Under the pieces are notes generated by a model. That model was not told where the DNA came from, searched no databases, and saw nothing but the letters and a program-made list of their open reading frames with translations. DNA of 64,000 nt from the NCBI GenBank assembly GCA_004123355.1, contig SCHM01000003.1, forward strand, positions 3,987,058 through 4,051,057, given 5' to 3'. Below are positions 1 to 13,100 of this stretch, piece after piece. The position numbers and the translations under genes are program-made. The DNA comes from Amphirosellinia nigrospora (Eukaryota; Ascomycota; Sordariomycetes; Xylariales; Xylariaceae). Positions within the stretch are counted from its first letter, which is position 1, and the number at the start of each line of letters is the position of its first letter.

Positions 1-1476
1 TCAAATACACATCGGTGCCCCAGCCATATAAACTCTGCACAGCGATGCCACCGCCGAAATATTCAGCGTATGCGCGACTGAGTGGTAATCCGTAGCCAAG
101 CCCTGCGACCGAGCTTGCTCCTGTGCTAGCAGCCGATATTATTCCCAAGGCGTCCTTCTGGCCCGGCCGCCACCATTGTTGGACGTGAGGTCGTCCATAT
201 CATCATCATGGAAGGTTGTGAAGCTGTAGCTCCAGATATTTGGCAACACGTCAGGGGAGATACCACCACCGCGGTCTCGAATACGAATGGTGACGCCGGG
301 AGCATTGTCATCTAGAGGCTTAATCGCGTCCACTCGAAAGGCCCCCTTGTCAGCGGCTGGTGGATCGAGCGTCAGTGGTGGTGGGCCAGCATCGGGCGGC
401 TCAGGCGCGATAGTGATGACCACCGGTTCTTTGCTACTGTTCTCGACATTCGCGCGAAAGGCATTCTTCAGTAGCTCACTGGCAATATACTCTAGGTGCT
501 GGGGCACGAAGGTGAAGATGGTGTCAGGCTCGCCGTCGATGATCCACTTAGGTCTTATTCCATACTTAAGTTCGAATATATCTGCCACGAATCCTGCGCA
601 TGCATCTACTATAGCGGCCGGAGACAGAGCGGTGTCGATGACACCTATGTAGTTTGGGTGTTCCGGACACGGCGTCGGCGAGGCACCGGGATTGAAGTGC
701 GGTACGCTGCTATAATGCAGGGCGATGTGCTGCTCCGCAATCAGGCGTGTTCCGATACGTGTGCGGAGATGTGTATCAAGGAAACGGGTCGCTTCTGCCG
801 GCGCAATGTACCGGCGACACTGGAGAAAGCCCTTGGCTAGAATCGGGATAGTATCCTGATGCGTGGCTACAAGCTCAGCAAGTACCGACGTGAATTCAAT
901 CTCATCGTCGATGTTGGCTATGGTACGATGCTTCCAGGGAAGCAGCGTAGACAGCGAGTGCAGATAGTTATTATATATACGAGACACATTGGGGTCTGCA
1001 ACTACGATAAAGGGTAGGTTTCGCAAGGCCTGGATGCGGTGAGCCAGGCGGATAGGAAGCAGATTGAGGGTAAAGTTGGCCGAAGCAAATAAGGCGGTTT
1101 CAGATAGGGGCGGGCGGCCATGTCTATTGATTACCAAGAACGACGAGCGTTAGCGGACGGTCTGTCTGTCTTGTCTGGCATTAAAGGAGATGGGATGGGC
1201 GGAACCAGAAGACCCCTACTTGACAAGATCGGCCAGGCTCACCGAGTTCTGGCGCTTGTTTGCGAGGTCTGCGATAGCCTCATCGGTTACGGTGATAGTC
1301 TTGACTGGCTGGGAGCCATTTTGGGGGCCATTGGGCTTTGAGAAGGACGGAGACGACGACAAAGACCGGGTTGGAGCGATGGGGGGTGCAAGAGGTGGGC
1401 GACGTCGACGGATTGCAGGTGAGGAGAAGACATTGGGCGTGCCTAGACACCTCAATGGCCTGTGTGTGCTTCTCAT
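1..1476 (-). CDS. mitochondrial pyruvate dehydrogenase kinase (PDK/BCKDK family), 3' end outside window
   Basis: Protein kinase of the PDK family, which inactivates the mitochondrial pyruvate dehydrogenase complex by phosphorylating its E1 alpha subunit. Exon 1 (1476-1220) starts with a basic, Ser/Arg-rich presequence typical of mitochondrial import. A 96-bp GT-AG intron (1219-1124) joins it to the main exon and restores the motif HGRPPLSE. The GHKL ATPase motifs are visible in order: ELLKNAFRA (N box), DRGGGIS (G1), IWSYSFTT, and [16 protein letters not shown] (G2, about 45-100). Near 165-172 the frame shifts by one base within a G/C-rich run; without that shift the reading stops at 139 before G2. 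The gene runs off the left edge within the last residues. Distinguishing PDK from branched-chain kinase would need comparison with both; the family is certain. Confidence 0.92.
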
Positions 1477-2084
1477 GGCGGCATGATGCGGTGGCTTGCT
1501 TGTGTGTGCTTGTGGTGGTGGTGGTGAGGGGGAAGCAAGATCAACAAGCAGTTAGACACATGAATGAATGGTGGTCACGAGAGCATCATTGCCGGCAGGT
1601 GTATTGCGCAAGGTGGGTGCGTCATAGTCTGATTGCTACCTGATCATCGGAAGATCCATGTATTGGCTTATGGCATTATGAGACATGGTTTAATAAGATC
1701 TCCCTGGATATATCCATATCGACCCCACTGTCACGATCAAGACCGCATTAGGTACCTAAAGGTAGGTACCTCTAAGTGTCCGTGGGGTCATGACTTTGTT
1801 TTGGGAAACCAAGCAGGTATTCAAACTTCAGCACAACATGTGTGTGATTAATCCATGATGGAGAGCAACGTAGGTATGTAGTCAGCTGTATGGGTCTTAA
1901 TTTCTCTAGATCGGCTTATTATGCATGTAGAACCTTGATATGGGGCCATCATACAACTTCTCGCCAGACTAGATCTTATCACCACCACGCGACGCGGGAC
2001 TATCACCCGCAGCGTGTGCCCCTCCATCACTGCACCAGGGATAAAACCACTTTGGCCATTCCCCATGTCCGCACAGGCTACTGT
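1477..2084. other. intergenic, no gene seen
   Basis: Upstream of the PDK-type kinase and downstream of the proteinase inhibitor. It holds a GT-rich tract (about 1495-1535) and a GGTACC-containing near-palindrome (about 1750-1772). Short open frames here show no recognisable protein. Confidence 0.6.
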
Positions 2085-2435
2085 TTACTGAGTCTTTACT
2101 TCTTGGTCTCGCTCGACGCCTTTGACGTGCTCGTGTGTTTCTAACGTGGTGACCTTGTCTTCGGGGAACTCGACGCTATAAGAGAGATGCCGATGTGAGC
2201 CTGGGGTGATAACCGTTGTGAAGGGTTGACCTGGAATGGTTACTTACGCGAAGCCCTTGATAAGGTTGTATTCATGGGTGATCTTGCCGCCCTGGTCCTT
2301 TGCGTGTTGCTTTGCTGCAGCAACATCGTCGGCAGAGGAACCGTCCTTGCAGGTAACCTAGCTATATGTGAGTACGGTGCTGTAATGTAAATGGGAGCAT
2401 CCCAACTCTTGTACACATACAATGTAGGTAGGCAT
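2085..2435 (-). CDS. PBI2: proteinase B inhibitor, I9 family (PBI2-like)
   Basis: Small cytosolic inhibitor of the vacuolar subtilisin-like proteinase B, related to the I9 propeptide of subtilases. Three exons can be read: 2435-2421 (MPTYI), 2357-2248 and 2175-2085. The introns are 63 bp (2358-2420, GTATGT...CTAG) and 72 bp (2176-2247, GTAAGT...ATAG). The product is about 75 residues, the usual length for this family. It shows the typical core: VTCKDG near the start, the A-A-K-Q-x-A-K-D-Q-G-G helix, the H-E-Y-N-L-I-K-G-F strand, F-P-E-D-K-V-T-T-L, and a charged end finishing KTQ. No frame break is seen. The gene is too fragmented by introns to appear as one open frame. In yeast the homologue also takes part in vacuole fusion; that role here is only inferred. 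Confidence 0.9.
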
Positions 2436-3425
2436 ATTTGCGAGTGAAGTAATAGTTAGGCGGCGTAGAAGCTGTCTGGTGAGAAGTAATAGGTGTCGGT
2501 GTTTAGTTAGACACGATTATAAAATGGGGTGATGGTTATAGTTGGAAGATCAAGAAGTAGGAGATATGTGTTGAGGAGCGAACGTGGGGTCTTTTATTAA
2601 CCACACCCAGTGTGACATTTGATAATTAGGTAGACTAACATCCATACCTATTGGCTGGTTGCTTGCTCGAGTCTTCGGTGTCTGTTCGGTTTACTGGTTC
2701 CCGGGAGTCTACGTCATGGCTAGCCACACGGCACGCCTTGCGCGAGCCTATTTACGTCTGGGCGTATAAGACATACGCTAATTCACCACAGCATGCTAGC
2801 ATTGTTACGGAGCAGGAAAGTCGTGCCATTCCATTCTCCTGCTTGGGAGATGGCGCTGACGGGAACTGATGTGATTGAGTCATCTGGGAAAAGGGTTACG
2901 TAGTCGTCATACAAAGTACAACTTTCCATCTTGCCGCCATCTGCGCCGAGCCTTGCATGCGGGACGTTCGATGTTATGCATGGATAGACGTCAGGGAGGG
3001 CTTGCCATGTAATCACGCACTGGGTTGTGTGTAGTAGGCGACTGCATGTAGATAGTCTCCAAAGCCGCTTCTACCCCTCCAGCTCTGGCGATGATCTCCC
3101 GAATCTCGACTCCAGCGAGCCTACCCGGTACCGTCACCAGGGGTTGATGAAGTGAGATGAGACGAAGCCCAACCCAGGAACTAGTCTGGTTCATCGCCCT
3201 ACTAAATTAGGATGCGTTCCAAGGATTAACTGAATGCCCCACACCACTGGGACAAGTTGGATGAGAATGGACAGTCTTATCGCTATCGATAAGCAAAGCT
3301 CGGGCGCTATCTGCGAAGGTCCTCCATTGTAATTTTTGCTGGGTCGCGGTCGCCATATAACTTCCATCGCGCGGTATCTAAGTGTCGAAGCCGAATTGTC
3401 AATTGTCACAATAGCCTCGCCCACC
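2436..3425. other. intergenic between divergent PBI2-like gene and BMS1
   Basis: About 1 kb between two genes transcribed away from each other, so it should hold both promoters. No coding sequence, RNA gene or repeat was recognised. The open frames at 2651-3427 match nothing I know. Confidence 0.6.
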
Positions 3426-6400
3426 ATGGAGGATCAGGTGCACAAGCCTCACAGGAAGGCGAAGGAGAAGAAGAAGCCACAAGGGGGTTTGTGAACTACC
3501 TCAATCGCAACACTTGCTGTCCTAGATGCGCTAACTCCGTGTTCTCTAGATCATAACCCTAAGGCCTTCGCATTCGCCAGACCTGGGAAGCTCGCGAGAG
3601 CCGCAGCAAGATCGCATGATATCCGGTATGGGATGTTTTTATTTTTTCATCTACCGTCACCCTACGCGAGCTGCGACTGACATGCTTGGAATTCAGAGAG
3701 AAGCGATTCCATGTCCCCAGGCCGATCGCTCTCCCGATACCGAACCCCCCCTCGTCTTGTCACCATCGTCGGACCGCCAGGTGTGGAAAGACCACGTTGT
3801 TGAAGTCTCTTGTGAAGCGCTATACGAAAGAAACCATATCCGATCCTACAGGGCCCATCACTGTCGTCACTTCTCGGAAGCAGAGGCTTACTTTTGTGGA
3901 ATGCCCCGCGGAGCTGACAGCCATGGTTGACATCGCCAAGATAGCTGATGTTGTTTTGCTGTTGATCGATGGGAACTTTGGCTTTGAGATGGAAACTATG
4001 GAGTTCTTGAACATCCTATCCGCTACTGGCATGCCTGGAAATGTCTTTTCGGTTCTCACGCATCTCGATCTTTTCAAGAAGCCCCAGCACTTGAAGGATG
4101 CTAAGAAGGCCCTCAAGCATCGGCTGTGGAACGAGCTATACCAAGGAGCTCATCTTTTTTACCTTTCAGGTATGCGCAGCCCCTTTAACCCATAACCACG
4201 AGACTAACCACAGCTTGAAGGTGTAATAAATGGCAGATACCCCGACCGAGAGATCCACAACCTATCTAGGTTCCTCTCAGTCATGAAGAACCCTCGTCCT
4301 CTGATCTGGAAGAATTCGCATAGCTATATCCTCGGCGACAGTCTTCGGGACCTTACGCACCCCACTCAAATCGAGGAGGACGCAAAATGCGATCGCTCGG
4401 TCGCTATTTATGGGTACCTTCGAGGTGGAGTGAACTTCTCTTTGGAGAACCAAAAAATACACCTACCAGGAGTGGGAGATTTCACCGTGAAAAGGTGCGA
4501 GGCCTTACCGGATCCCTGTCCTTCACCTGCCCAGCAGGCTGCTATAGCCAAGGCTACTGGCCAAACTGGGCGAAAACGATTAGATGAGAAAGATAAGAAG
4601 CTTCACGCGCCTTTCTCCGACCGCCAGGGGCTCAAAATTGAGGGCTCTGCTATTTGGATAAATCGAGAGAAAGGTTTCAACTTCGACAAAGATGCACCTG
4701 TAGATGGAGAGCGCGGGCTGGGCGAAGAAATGATTATCGGGCTTCAGAGCGGGGGCCGGGTCCTTGGCCAGACCGACAATGGACTGCAATTATTTTCTTC
4801 CGGCGATCATCTTATCAAGACGGTTGATGACGACATAGGAGACTCCGGACGCAAGAGCCAGAGGACGGTCAGAGCCATGGATCAAGAAGACAACTACGAT
4901 GACGGTAACGATAACGAATTTGAGAGCGATCTCTCCGAAGACGAGGAATTTGTTAACGGGGAGGAGAATGACGAGCCTGACTTCAGCGAACGAAAACTTG
5001 GTAGACTATTCCAAGAAGAGGATGGGGACAAATCAGGTGATGATCTTGAGTTTGCAGACAGCGACTCTGACCTGGGCTCGGATTTCGGTAGTGAAGCTGA
5101 GGATGAAGATGAGGAGTTGGCCGCGAAATGGCGATCGGATCTCACTGAAAAAGCTAAGAATCTTCAACGTCAAACACCGTCCTACCGCACCGCAGATCTT
5201 GCAAGGTTGATGTACGACGAGCAATTAACTGCCAGTGAGGTTCTCGAAAGATGGAAGGCTGAAGTCGCTGACGACGGAGAGGAAGACATTGAAGCAGATT
5301 CTGAGGATGAATTCTTCAACTCAAAGAAAGAGGATGATAACTACTTAGAAAATACCCCATCCCGCGGTTGACGTCTGAAGATTATGATCAGTTGGCAGCG
5401 AAGTGGTCATTGGATGACAATGCTAACTTACTACGTCAACGGTTCACGTCAACAAAAGACCGAGGTGATGGTTCCGGTGATAACTTTGAAGGGTTTGGAG
5501 AAGATGGCGAAGACGGTGAGGGGACGATGAAAATGATGAGGAAATCGAGGGTTGGGGCGATTTCGAGGACTTGGAAGCCGAGGAAAATGAAGCGAAGGAG
5601 CCGGAACCAGCTGAGTCCCTAGAAGCGGAGAGAGCAAGGAATGCGGCGAGGAAGGAGGAGCTCAAACAGCGTTTTGAGGAAGAAGATCGTGAGGGCTTCG
5701 GCAAGGAACAACCCCTCAAAGAGGAATTCGGAGAAGATGAATGGTATAACTTTCTCCTCTTGCGATGGTAACCTACATGTTAACAAAACTTTCTGCACAG
5801 GTACGAATCCCAAAAGGCAAACTTGCAGAAACAGATCGATATCAACAAAGCAGAGTTTGAAGGTCTTGACGAGCGGCAACGGCTAGCCGTAGAGGGTCTC
5901 ACCGCTGGAAAATATGTCTCTGTCATCCTCGAAAGGGTTCCAGCAGAGTTCATCTTGAACTTTTCGGCGCGCCAGCCTCTTATCCTTGGCAGTTTGAGTT
6001 CTCTCGAAGAAAGATTTGGATTTCTTCAAGTAAGAATGAGGAAACATAGGTGGCATAAGAAAATCCTAAAGAATAATGATCCCTCATTTTCTCAGCTGGA
6101 TGGAGGCGGTAAGTTGTTCTGATTTCTATCGATATCGGATCATGTACAGGAACACCGCTTTCCTCTCGCCCATTACATGCTTCCCAATGTCACACGAATG
6201 CCACCCTCTAAAGCCATTACTAATTTTCACTTGTAGATTCCAAGCGATGCCTATGCTTCATTCGTGGGAAGAACGAGTTCGTCATCGGATGCTAAAGTAT
6301 TCGCCGGAACATTCATTTTGCTATGCTACCTTTTGGGGCCCCTTCGCTGCCCCAAACACAAGTTTTACTTGTTTCCAATCATTTTCCTCTGATAATCCGG

Positions 6401-7241
6401 GATTCCGGATAGCAGCAACCGGAACGATCCTCAGCGTCGATCAGAGCTATGAGATCGTCAAGAAGCTGAAGTTAACGGGAACGCCCGCTAAAGTGTACAA
6501 GAACACTGCCTTTATCAAGGACATGTTTAATACGAGCCTCGAGATTGCCAAATTCGAAGGCGCATCGATTAAAACTGTCTCAGGCATCAGGGGACAGATC
6601 AAGAGAGCCCTGTCCAAACCTGAAGGACACTTTCGAGCCACCTTCGAGGACAAGATCCTGATGGGAGACCTAGTGTTCCTGAGAGCGTGGTATCCCATCA
6701 AGCCGCATCGGTTCTACAACCCCGCTACGGAGCGTCTCGGGCACTGGCAGCCCATGCGTCTGACAGGCGAGGTGCGCCGCGACCAGAACATTCCGACGCC
6801 ACAGAACACGGACAGCAATACCGTCCGATCGAGCGGGCGGCGCGGCACTTCAACCCATTGAGAGTCCCGCGCGCTCTGGCAGCGGACCTGCCCTTCAAGT
6901 CGCAGATTGTCCGCATGAAGCCGCAGAAGCGCGATACATATATGCAGAAGCGCGCCGTAGTGCTCGGCGGGGAAGAGAAGCGTGCCCGCGACCTCATGCA
7001 GAAGTTGACAACGGTCCGCAAGGACACCATTGCTAAACGCCGCGCTAAGAAAGAAGAGAAACGTGTTGAGTTCCGTAAGAAGATGGCCGTCGCGAACGAG
7101 AAGAAGGAGGCGCGCGAACGCCGCGAGAAGCAAGAGTACTGGCAGCGCGAGGGCAAGAAGAGGAAGGGGGACGCCGAGGGTGGTGGGGCAAGAGGAGGAG
7201 GTAGAGAAGGGAGGGTGTATATTTTTATTATTATACCATAG
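3426..7241 (+). CDS. BMS1: ribosome biogenesis GTPase BMS1
   Basis: Nucleolar GTPase of the small-subunit processome, needed for 18S rRNA maturation and binding of Rcl1. Start at 3426 gives MEDQVHKPHRKAKEKK, the family's usual N-terminus. Introns are seen at 3487-3549, 3626-3696, near 4167-4219, near 5743-5801 and near 6109-6237. The G domain follows (P-loop near 3775-3795, then DGNFGFEMETMEFLN and THLDLF). Next come the AARP2CN region, a long acidic stretch (about 4880-5700), and the conserved C-terminal domain (KHRWHKKILK, FRIAATG, TVSGIRGQIKRALSKPEGH). The last part is basic (about 6900-7200). Single-base shifts occur near 3720, 3750, 3785, 5360, 5523, 6083 and 6813, mostly at C or G runs. 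Because the protein stays highly conserved in sequence on both sides of each break, these look like assembly errors. The exact C-terminus after about 7170 is uncertain. Confidence 0.96.
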
Positions 7242-7562
7242 CTAAAAAATGATAAATCATGTTGGAAATGCATTATACCTCATTGTATTGGCCTACTGTA
7301 GAAATACAAACTATTCGCAATACGCTAAGATAAAAGAGAGATTTCGAAGTACTTGTAAGCTGTAGCGCTCGAAATTGTACAGGACGCACGTTCCATCAGC
7401 TTGTGAAGACCCCAGTATGTTGTCAGTATGCACACAGACAAGTATATCATGATGTAGGCTAAACAGTTAAGTTGACGTTTGTTAATGTTCATCATTCTTC
7501 TCAAATTCTTCTCAATCTTCTAAGGTTTACTACTCTGCCACCTGCCCTCCCGTCTAAATACC
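7242..7562. other. short convergent intergenic region
   Basis: AT-rich 3' flanks of BMS1 (+) and the glutathione transferase (-). No feature recognised. Confidence 0.5.
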
Positions 7563-9090
7563 TCACTTCTTCGCAGCAGCAACCTCCTGATCGACAGGGA
7601 GGATGTCAGGGACGGGGCCGACCGGGCATATAGAGAAGGGGTTGATCTGGGTGTGGGATTTTGTGTAATGGTTCTTGATGTGCAAGAAGTTGGTCGTGTC
7701 CTTGAACGCGCCGGACGGGTGCTTCCAGTATAGGTTCCGCATCCACTTGTGCAGCGCCGGATACCCGCCCCGGATGTCCCGGATGTTGCACTTGAAGTGC
7801 TGCACGTAGACCGGGTCGAAGCGGATTAGGGTTACGTAGCTGGTGGCGGGGTTAGTGTTGGGTGTTTTTTTAGAAGAGGTTGTTGAGGGAAGAGGGCGAT
7901 TAGGCGAAAAGAGAAACTCACAGCCGGATATCCGTCTCGGTAAGGACGTCGCCGAAAAAGTACGGACCGCCGGAGCTCTTGAGCTGCTCCTCGGCACGAT
8001 CTAGCGCCTCGAAGAGGGCGATGACGTTCTTGTCGTACGCCTCCTGCGTCGTGGCAAAGCCGCTCTTGTAAACGCCGTTGTTGATCTTATCATACGTCCA
8101 CTCGCCGCCTCGTCTATCTTCTCTCTCAGATTCTCAGGATACAGATCTAGGGAGGCGTAGGGTTCCGAGAGTTGCGAGTCGAACACGCTGCCCAGCATCC
8201 GCAGGATCTCGCTGCTCTCGTTGTTCACGATCGTGTTGGCCTTCTTGTCGAAGAGCACGGGCACCGTGAAGCGGCCGGAGTAATCTGGTTCTACGCCGAA
8301 GTATACGTTGCGTATGTGTGTGTTGGATTCGTGGCCTGGGACGGGGTCCGGAACCACGTTCTCGCCGGCTGCGTCGGTGTCTTCGGGCGTGGGGAAGCGC
8401 CAGCCTGGGTTTGTGAGCAGTCGTTTTTTCATTGATTTTGATCGTGGAGATGGGGGAAGGAGTTGATGAGAAGGACTAAGAAAAGTTTGTGGGGTTTGGG
8501 TTTGGGTTGATAGAGTATAGAAAATATTTCTAACAAGGAGGCAAAGAAGATGTCAACGTACCCTTCTCTCCCATATGCCAATGCACGACAGAGAAAGAGA
8601 TGAACTCCTCTAAACCCTTCAGCTTCCTCGCGAGGAGGGTGCGATGAGCCTGCAAAGCGTCAGCACATTAATCCCATTATTCTTTTTTTTTTTTCTGTTG
8701 GCCAACATATCCCGGAAGATAGCCGGACAATTTCCTACAAAGGCAGGAACATGAGTGACGGGTGGGCTTACCCAAGGACAAGCATAGCTGACGTAGAGGT
8801 GGTACCGGCCCTTCTCAGGCGGGAACTTGGCACCCGGCTCGTTGCTGATCCAGTCGCGGAACGAGCTCGCCTGTCGCTTGAACTCGCCTGACTTATCACC
8901 TGGAGCGACCCAGTTGGTGATCTTGTCTGTTTTTGAGGCCTATGATGTTGATTAGTCCATGTTCTGATTTCTGCGGCAGTATTTATGATGAAGCGATCAG
9001 GCAAGAGGAGAAAAGGGGGGTTGAGCGTTATGGGAATGAGTTTTGCAGCGATTGAAAAGGGCAACGACGAGACGAGGAAATCCTCACCAT
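7563..9090 (-). CDS. ECM4: glutathione S-transferase, omega/xi class (ECM4-type glutathionyl-hydroquinone reductase)
   Basis: Cytosolic glutathione-dependent reductase of the ECM4/GTO family, which acts on glutathionyl-quinones. Five exons: 9090-9088 (only the ATG), 8939-8772, 8649-8562, 8404-7922 and 7839-7563. All introns are GT-AG and every junction restores family sequence. The active-site cysteine lies in SYACPW at the end of exon 2, and the next exons give [31 protein letters not shown] and [13 protein letters not shown]. The C-terminal all-helical domain ends in [11 protein letters not shown]. One base appears to be missing near 8105 (GCGGCGAG), where the frame would otherwise leave the conserved sequence. 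Length is normal for the family (about 330 residues). Confidence 0.93.
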
Positions 9091-10106
9091 TTTGGTCTGA
9101 ATTGATAATTTCCGATCGAAACTTAAGGGCGCGGTTCGCAATATGCTATTAGACTGCGTGAGAGCACTTGTGGCGATGTAATATTCGCGACGCTGGGCGT
9201 ATGCTTCTTCTCAGAGTTCGATAGCTGCCAACTTAGACCTCTAGTTGATGAAGATGTGAAAGCCCGAGGATATGATATATGCGTCGCCAATCCGATTAGT
9301 CTCACTGTATGTTGGGAGACTGGTTGATGGTACATGGATTATGCTGTAGAAGTGGCTGCCGCGATGTTTATAAATCAAGTCAATGCGGGGTTCTATCCAT
9401 TCATTGACCTTTAGCAATAAGCCCGGTGTAGCAACAACAAAGTCTGGTTCGTAGTTGTGATAGGTGTGCTGTGCCTCCAGCTTGAATTCTAAGCTATGTC
9501 TAAAAGCCAGTACCATATTATAAAACAATAGTAATCAAAACAACCCACTCTTGTTCTGCAGCTAACATACATTAGATTTATTTCAAACCCCAGACATGTT
9601 ATGAATGCCGGCCGAATCATCGGTACTGCTTTGTCATCTAGAGTATACCCGGGATTTTGGTCCTGATGATTAAAGTACGCATAGTGACGTAAAATCGCTA
9701 TACGTTTATGTCTAGAACGAGCTAGCCAGGATCATCACTAAGCACCCAGGTAGAAAATGTCAAACAGCACGTTCGCGGCATCGCGTCTGGTATCTTCCCG
9801 GAATTAGTCATCACGAGAAATTCTATTCTAACCTAGCATTCGCACGAGTCTTATCATTTGGCGCGACTAGATAGAGTCGAGATATCAAACAAAGCTTGTT
9901 TTGACTCTAGCTATTCTCTCCAGTCGTCGGACCAAAAACCTGTAAGTTGCTAATTACACAATGAAACAGCAACGACTACCACCAAGACATGTTCTATCCC
10001 ATAACGGCCATATTGCCCGAGCGACGAGTGTCTCCCAAGTCTAGCTACTACTATTGCCAAATGCATGATTCATAATGAATCCAGGGCCTGACTAATATCT
10101 TCCCCA
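9091..10106. other. intergenic, no gene seen
   Basis: About 1 kb between the glutathione transferase promoter and the 3' end of UBA1. An open frame on the minus strand at 9241-9528 has no recognisable motif, and I do not call it a gene. Confidence 0.55.
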
Positions 10107-13100
10107 TTATCGTGTCACTCGGATATACGGCACCTCAACATCTTCTTCGTTTGTGTCCTCCGCAACAACCTCAAAAATGAGTTCCTTCTGGTGTTCAGGT
10201 ATCGGTTTCTTTGATACCGTCTCGACAAGCTGACTTAGCTTCATCGCGGTTCTCTCCTTGAGCTTGGCGGCGGGGAAAAAGCTGGCGTACAGCAAGCTCA
10301 CCCCGGAACTAACCATACTTATAGTAAGTCCCTCATTCTCAAACTTCTTGAGGAGCTCAGCCAAAGTCACATCCTCCGAATCGAATCGATCCCAGATTTT
10401 GTCCATCTTCAACTTGGCTCCGCCCGGGCCTGTCCACTCTACCTTGGGACTTGCGATCGGCTCACTGAAGCCGAAGAACGGGAGTGCAAGGTTAATGAAT
10501 CCGTTTTTGTACTGCTCGATATCGTCCTTCTCATCAATGATCTTGAATAACTCTAGGACAACTAAGCCGGTGACTAGAGCAGTCGTCGTGGCGATGGCTG
10601 GAATGATCTTGCCGGCAATAAACTTGGTCTTGTGTCTATCGGCCTGTTCGATCTTATAATTCTCAGCCCGCAAATTGCTGGCAAACGTTATAAAGTCAAT
10701 GTGGTGGTTTGTGTCGTCGTCCTTCTCAAACTCCACCGGGCTCAGCTTGAACCCTGCTAGTTTATTAGGCGCCGGCAGGCTATCAATTATGTACTGCAAC
10801 TCATTGTCATCGCCGAAAGAGGAAGACTTGTTCGCATTAGGGTCCTTTTATGCGGTCATGGTAAGCGAATTGGACATATAAACTGTTTTCTCAGGGGCAA
10901 ATACTTACGGGATCACTGTCGTTGGCCTGAATCTTGACGCCGGGATCAGGAGTGAAGTCGGGGACGATCATGTTATCCAACACCTTGACATACAGTTGTT
11001 TGTCCACGTCTTTCGTATTTATGTTGTAATTGAACGCGTGAAGGTTGGCGGCAGCAACGATGAAACCGAAATGGGTGGGATTCTTGGGGTCAAACTTGAG
11101 CGCATCTGGTGCTCGCTTTGGTCCAGACCAAAAAGCAGCCCCGCTCGACGAGACAGAGTCTTTGGGGAAATTATGCAAAAGCTGCTGGATCGCGTTGTTG
11201 TAGTTCTTTTCAAACAGCATGCGTGCCCAGATAATGCAGTCCTCGAAGCTTAATGGCTTATCCGTCACGAGGTAATCTCGGATTGTTTCTAAAGTTGGCT
11301 TCTCATTACCCCCTTGCTTTAGCGTAGTGTCTAGGTAACTAGGTTGGGTCAAGTAAAGATTGACAGTCTCGGCGGATTTGACGAAGGACGTCTCGAACAG
11401 CTCCCGAGCCCAGGCGATTGTGTGCTCGATCTTATTCGGGAAACTTCTCAGAGTGCACATCGGGAATGAGACCTCTGGAGGATCTTGAGAGGACGAGTAC
11501 GACTCGGTTAACTTAGGGAGAACAACTTGGGTGTTGCCCTTAGTTCCTAGTGTACCGCTCTCTAACAGAGGCTTGTGGAAGAAGACGCATCGACGATCAA
11601 CATACGTCCGCGCTTCGACATTGTCGAGGGCGTTTGTAACGCCATCTAAGCCCTTCCAGAACTTTTCGTTAAAGATGTGCTCAGTCTCGGGGCTAACGCG
11701 ATCTTTCAAGCACATGATATGACCATTTAGTTCGGGGTTCATAGATGTTACTGCTTTAGCAGCACAGTCACTCTTCATCTGACCGACATCCTTGGGTCTG
11801 AACAAGAATTGTCGGTTGAGATTGCTCTTTTCGATGGAGTCCATGTCTGTGATGATGATCTTGCCGTTGGGTCCTACACCAAGTCCAATCATGGCCCAGT
11901 TCTTGAGCATTTCGCATCCAATGGCACCGGCACCAACGAGAAACTGTTTTACGTTCCCAAGCTTTTCCTGGAACTCTCTGCCGAAAACAGCAATTTGTCC
12001 ATCGTATCGGGACTCGGTAGGCCTGCAAAGCTCCTCGCTTCGGCCCAAGCTTGTGGGAAGTGATTCTAACGAGTCAAGGTAAAACCATTGCTTGATCGGG
12101 TGGAATTTCCCGGATACAGCTTTCAGTACTTCTTGGGCAGCAAGCCCACCAAAAAGCGCAGCCATGGGGTTGAGATCACCTTGTGCCTGGTAGCTCAGCT
12201 CCTGAATTATCTTCTCCTCACTCTCGCCAATTTCTATGTCGATTTTTTCCTTCTCAACGAAGGCCTTGACTGAGCCAACTAGAACAGTGGCATCTTCATT
12301 GCTCATTGGGCGAGGGAGTCGGCCCTGTGACTGGGTATATGCATTGAGGGCTTCGAATCCGACATGGAGTAACGGGGGCCTATCGAACTTGGCGAAATCT
12401 GACTGGACAAACTCGGGTTCTCGTATGGCTGCGGATATCGTTTTGAAATCAATGATGGCGGGCATTTTGACCTGTTGGAACAAGCCGCCTCGCTTGTACT
12501 GACCCAAACTAGACACGTCACCGATGGAAAATGTATAAGGACCTTTTACTGTGACTTTTCTAGGCTCTGCACCATTGAGAGCGTCCATGCCTACGACTTC
12601 GGAGAAAGTGACATAGTCGCCATCTACCAAACCATGTCGTGTCTCGTCAAGTGCCGTGACCAAGCCGTCTTCGTCAATGCTCGATATAATTCCATTTACA
12701 GGGTTCTCGCCAGTGGGGTCGATGCATGTGAACTTGTCACCAAAGTCGCAGAATATAGACCCGAACAGGCCATAAGTGCTAGCGCATACAATGTAAATGC
12801 CTTTGGAGTGACAATAGTCGCCGATAATGAGTTGGTCTTGCAACGGCTGGTTGGTTAGGACTACCACCTGATACTTGTCATACTGCGATAGGTTTTCTGT
12901 GGGACTAACGGTGCAAGAGTCAGCGGGCGAGTACACAGCCGGGGATGAACGGAGTGCCACAGCTACAGTTGTATGCCTTACCTGGGAGACTTGTGGATAT
13001 GAACAGGAGTATATGCATTCAACTCAGCGACGCGAGGCGCTGTGACGACGTCACGGGGTTTGCCGACATCTTCGGGATGCAGGAAAAACTGAGAGGAGAG

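Noticed and set aside
3426-7241. BMS1 as a pseudogene
   Set aside because: The gene is essential and the protein is conserved between all breaks; the breaks sit at homopolymers, as in other housekeeping genes here.
9241-9528. 95-codon open frame on the minus strand
   Set aside because: No recognisable motif and no intron or context that supports a gene.
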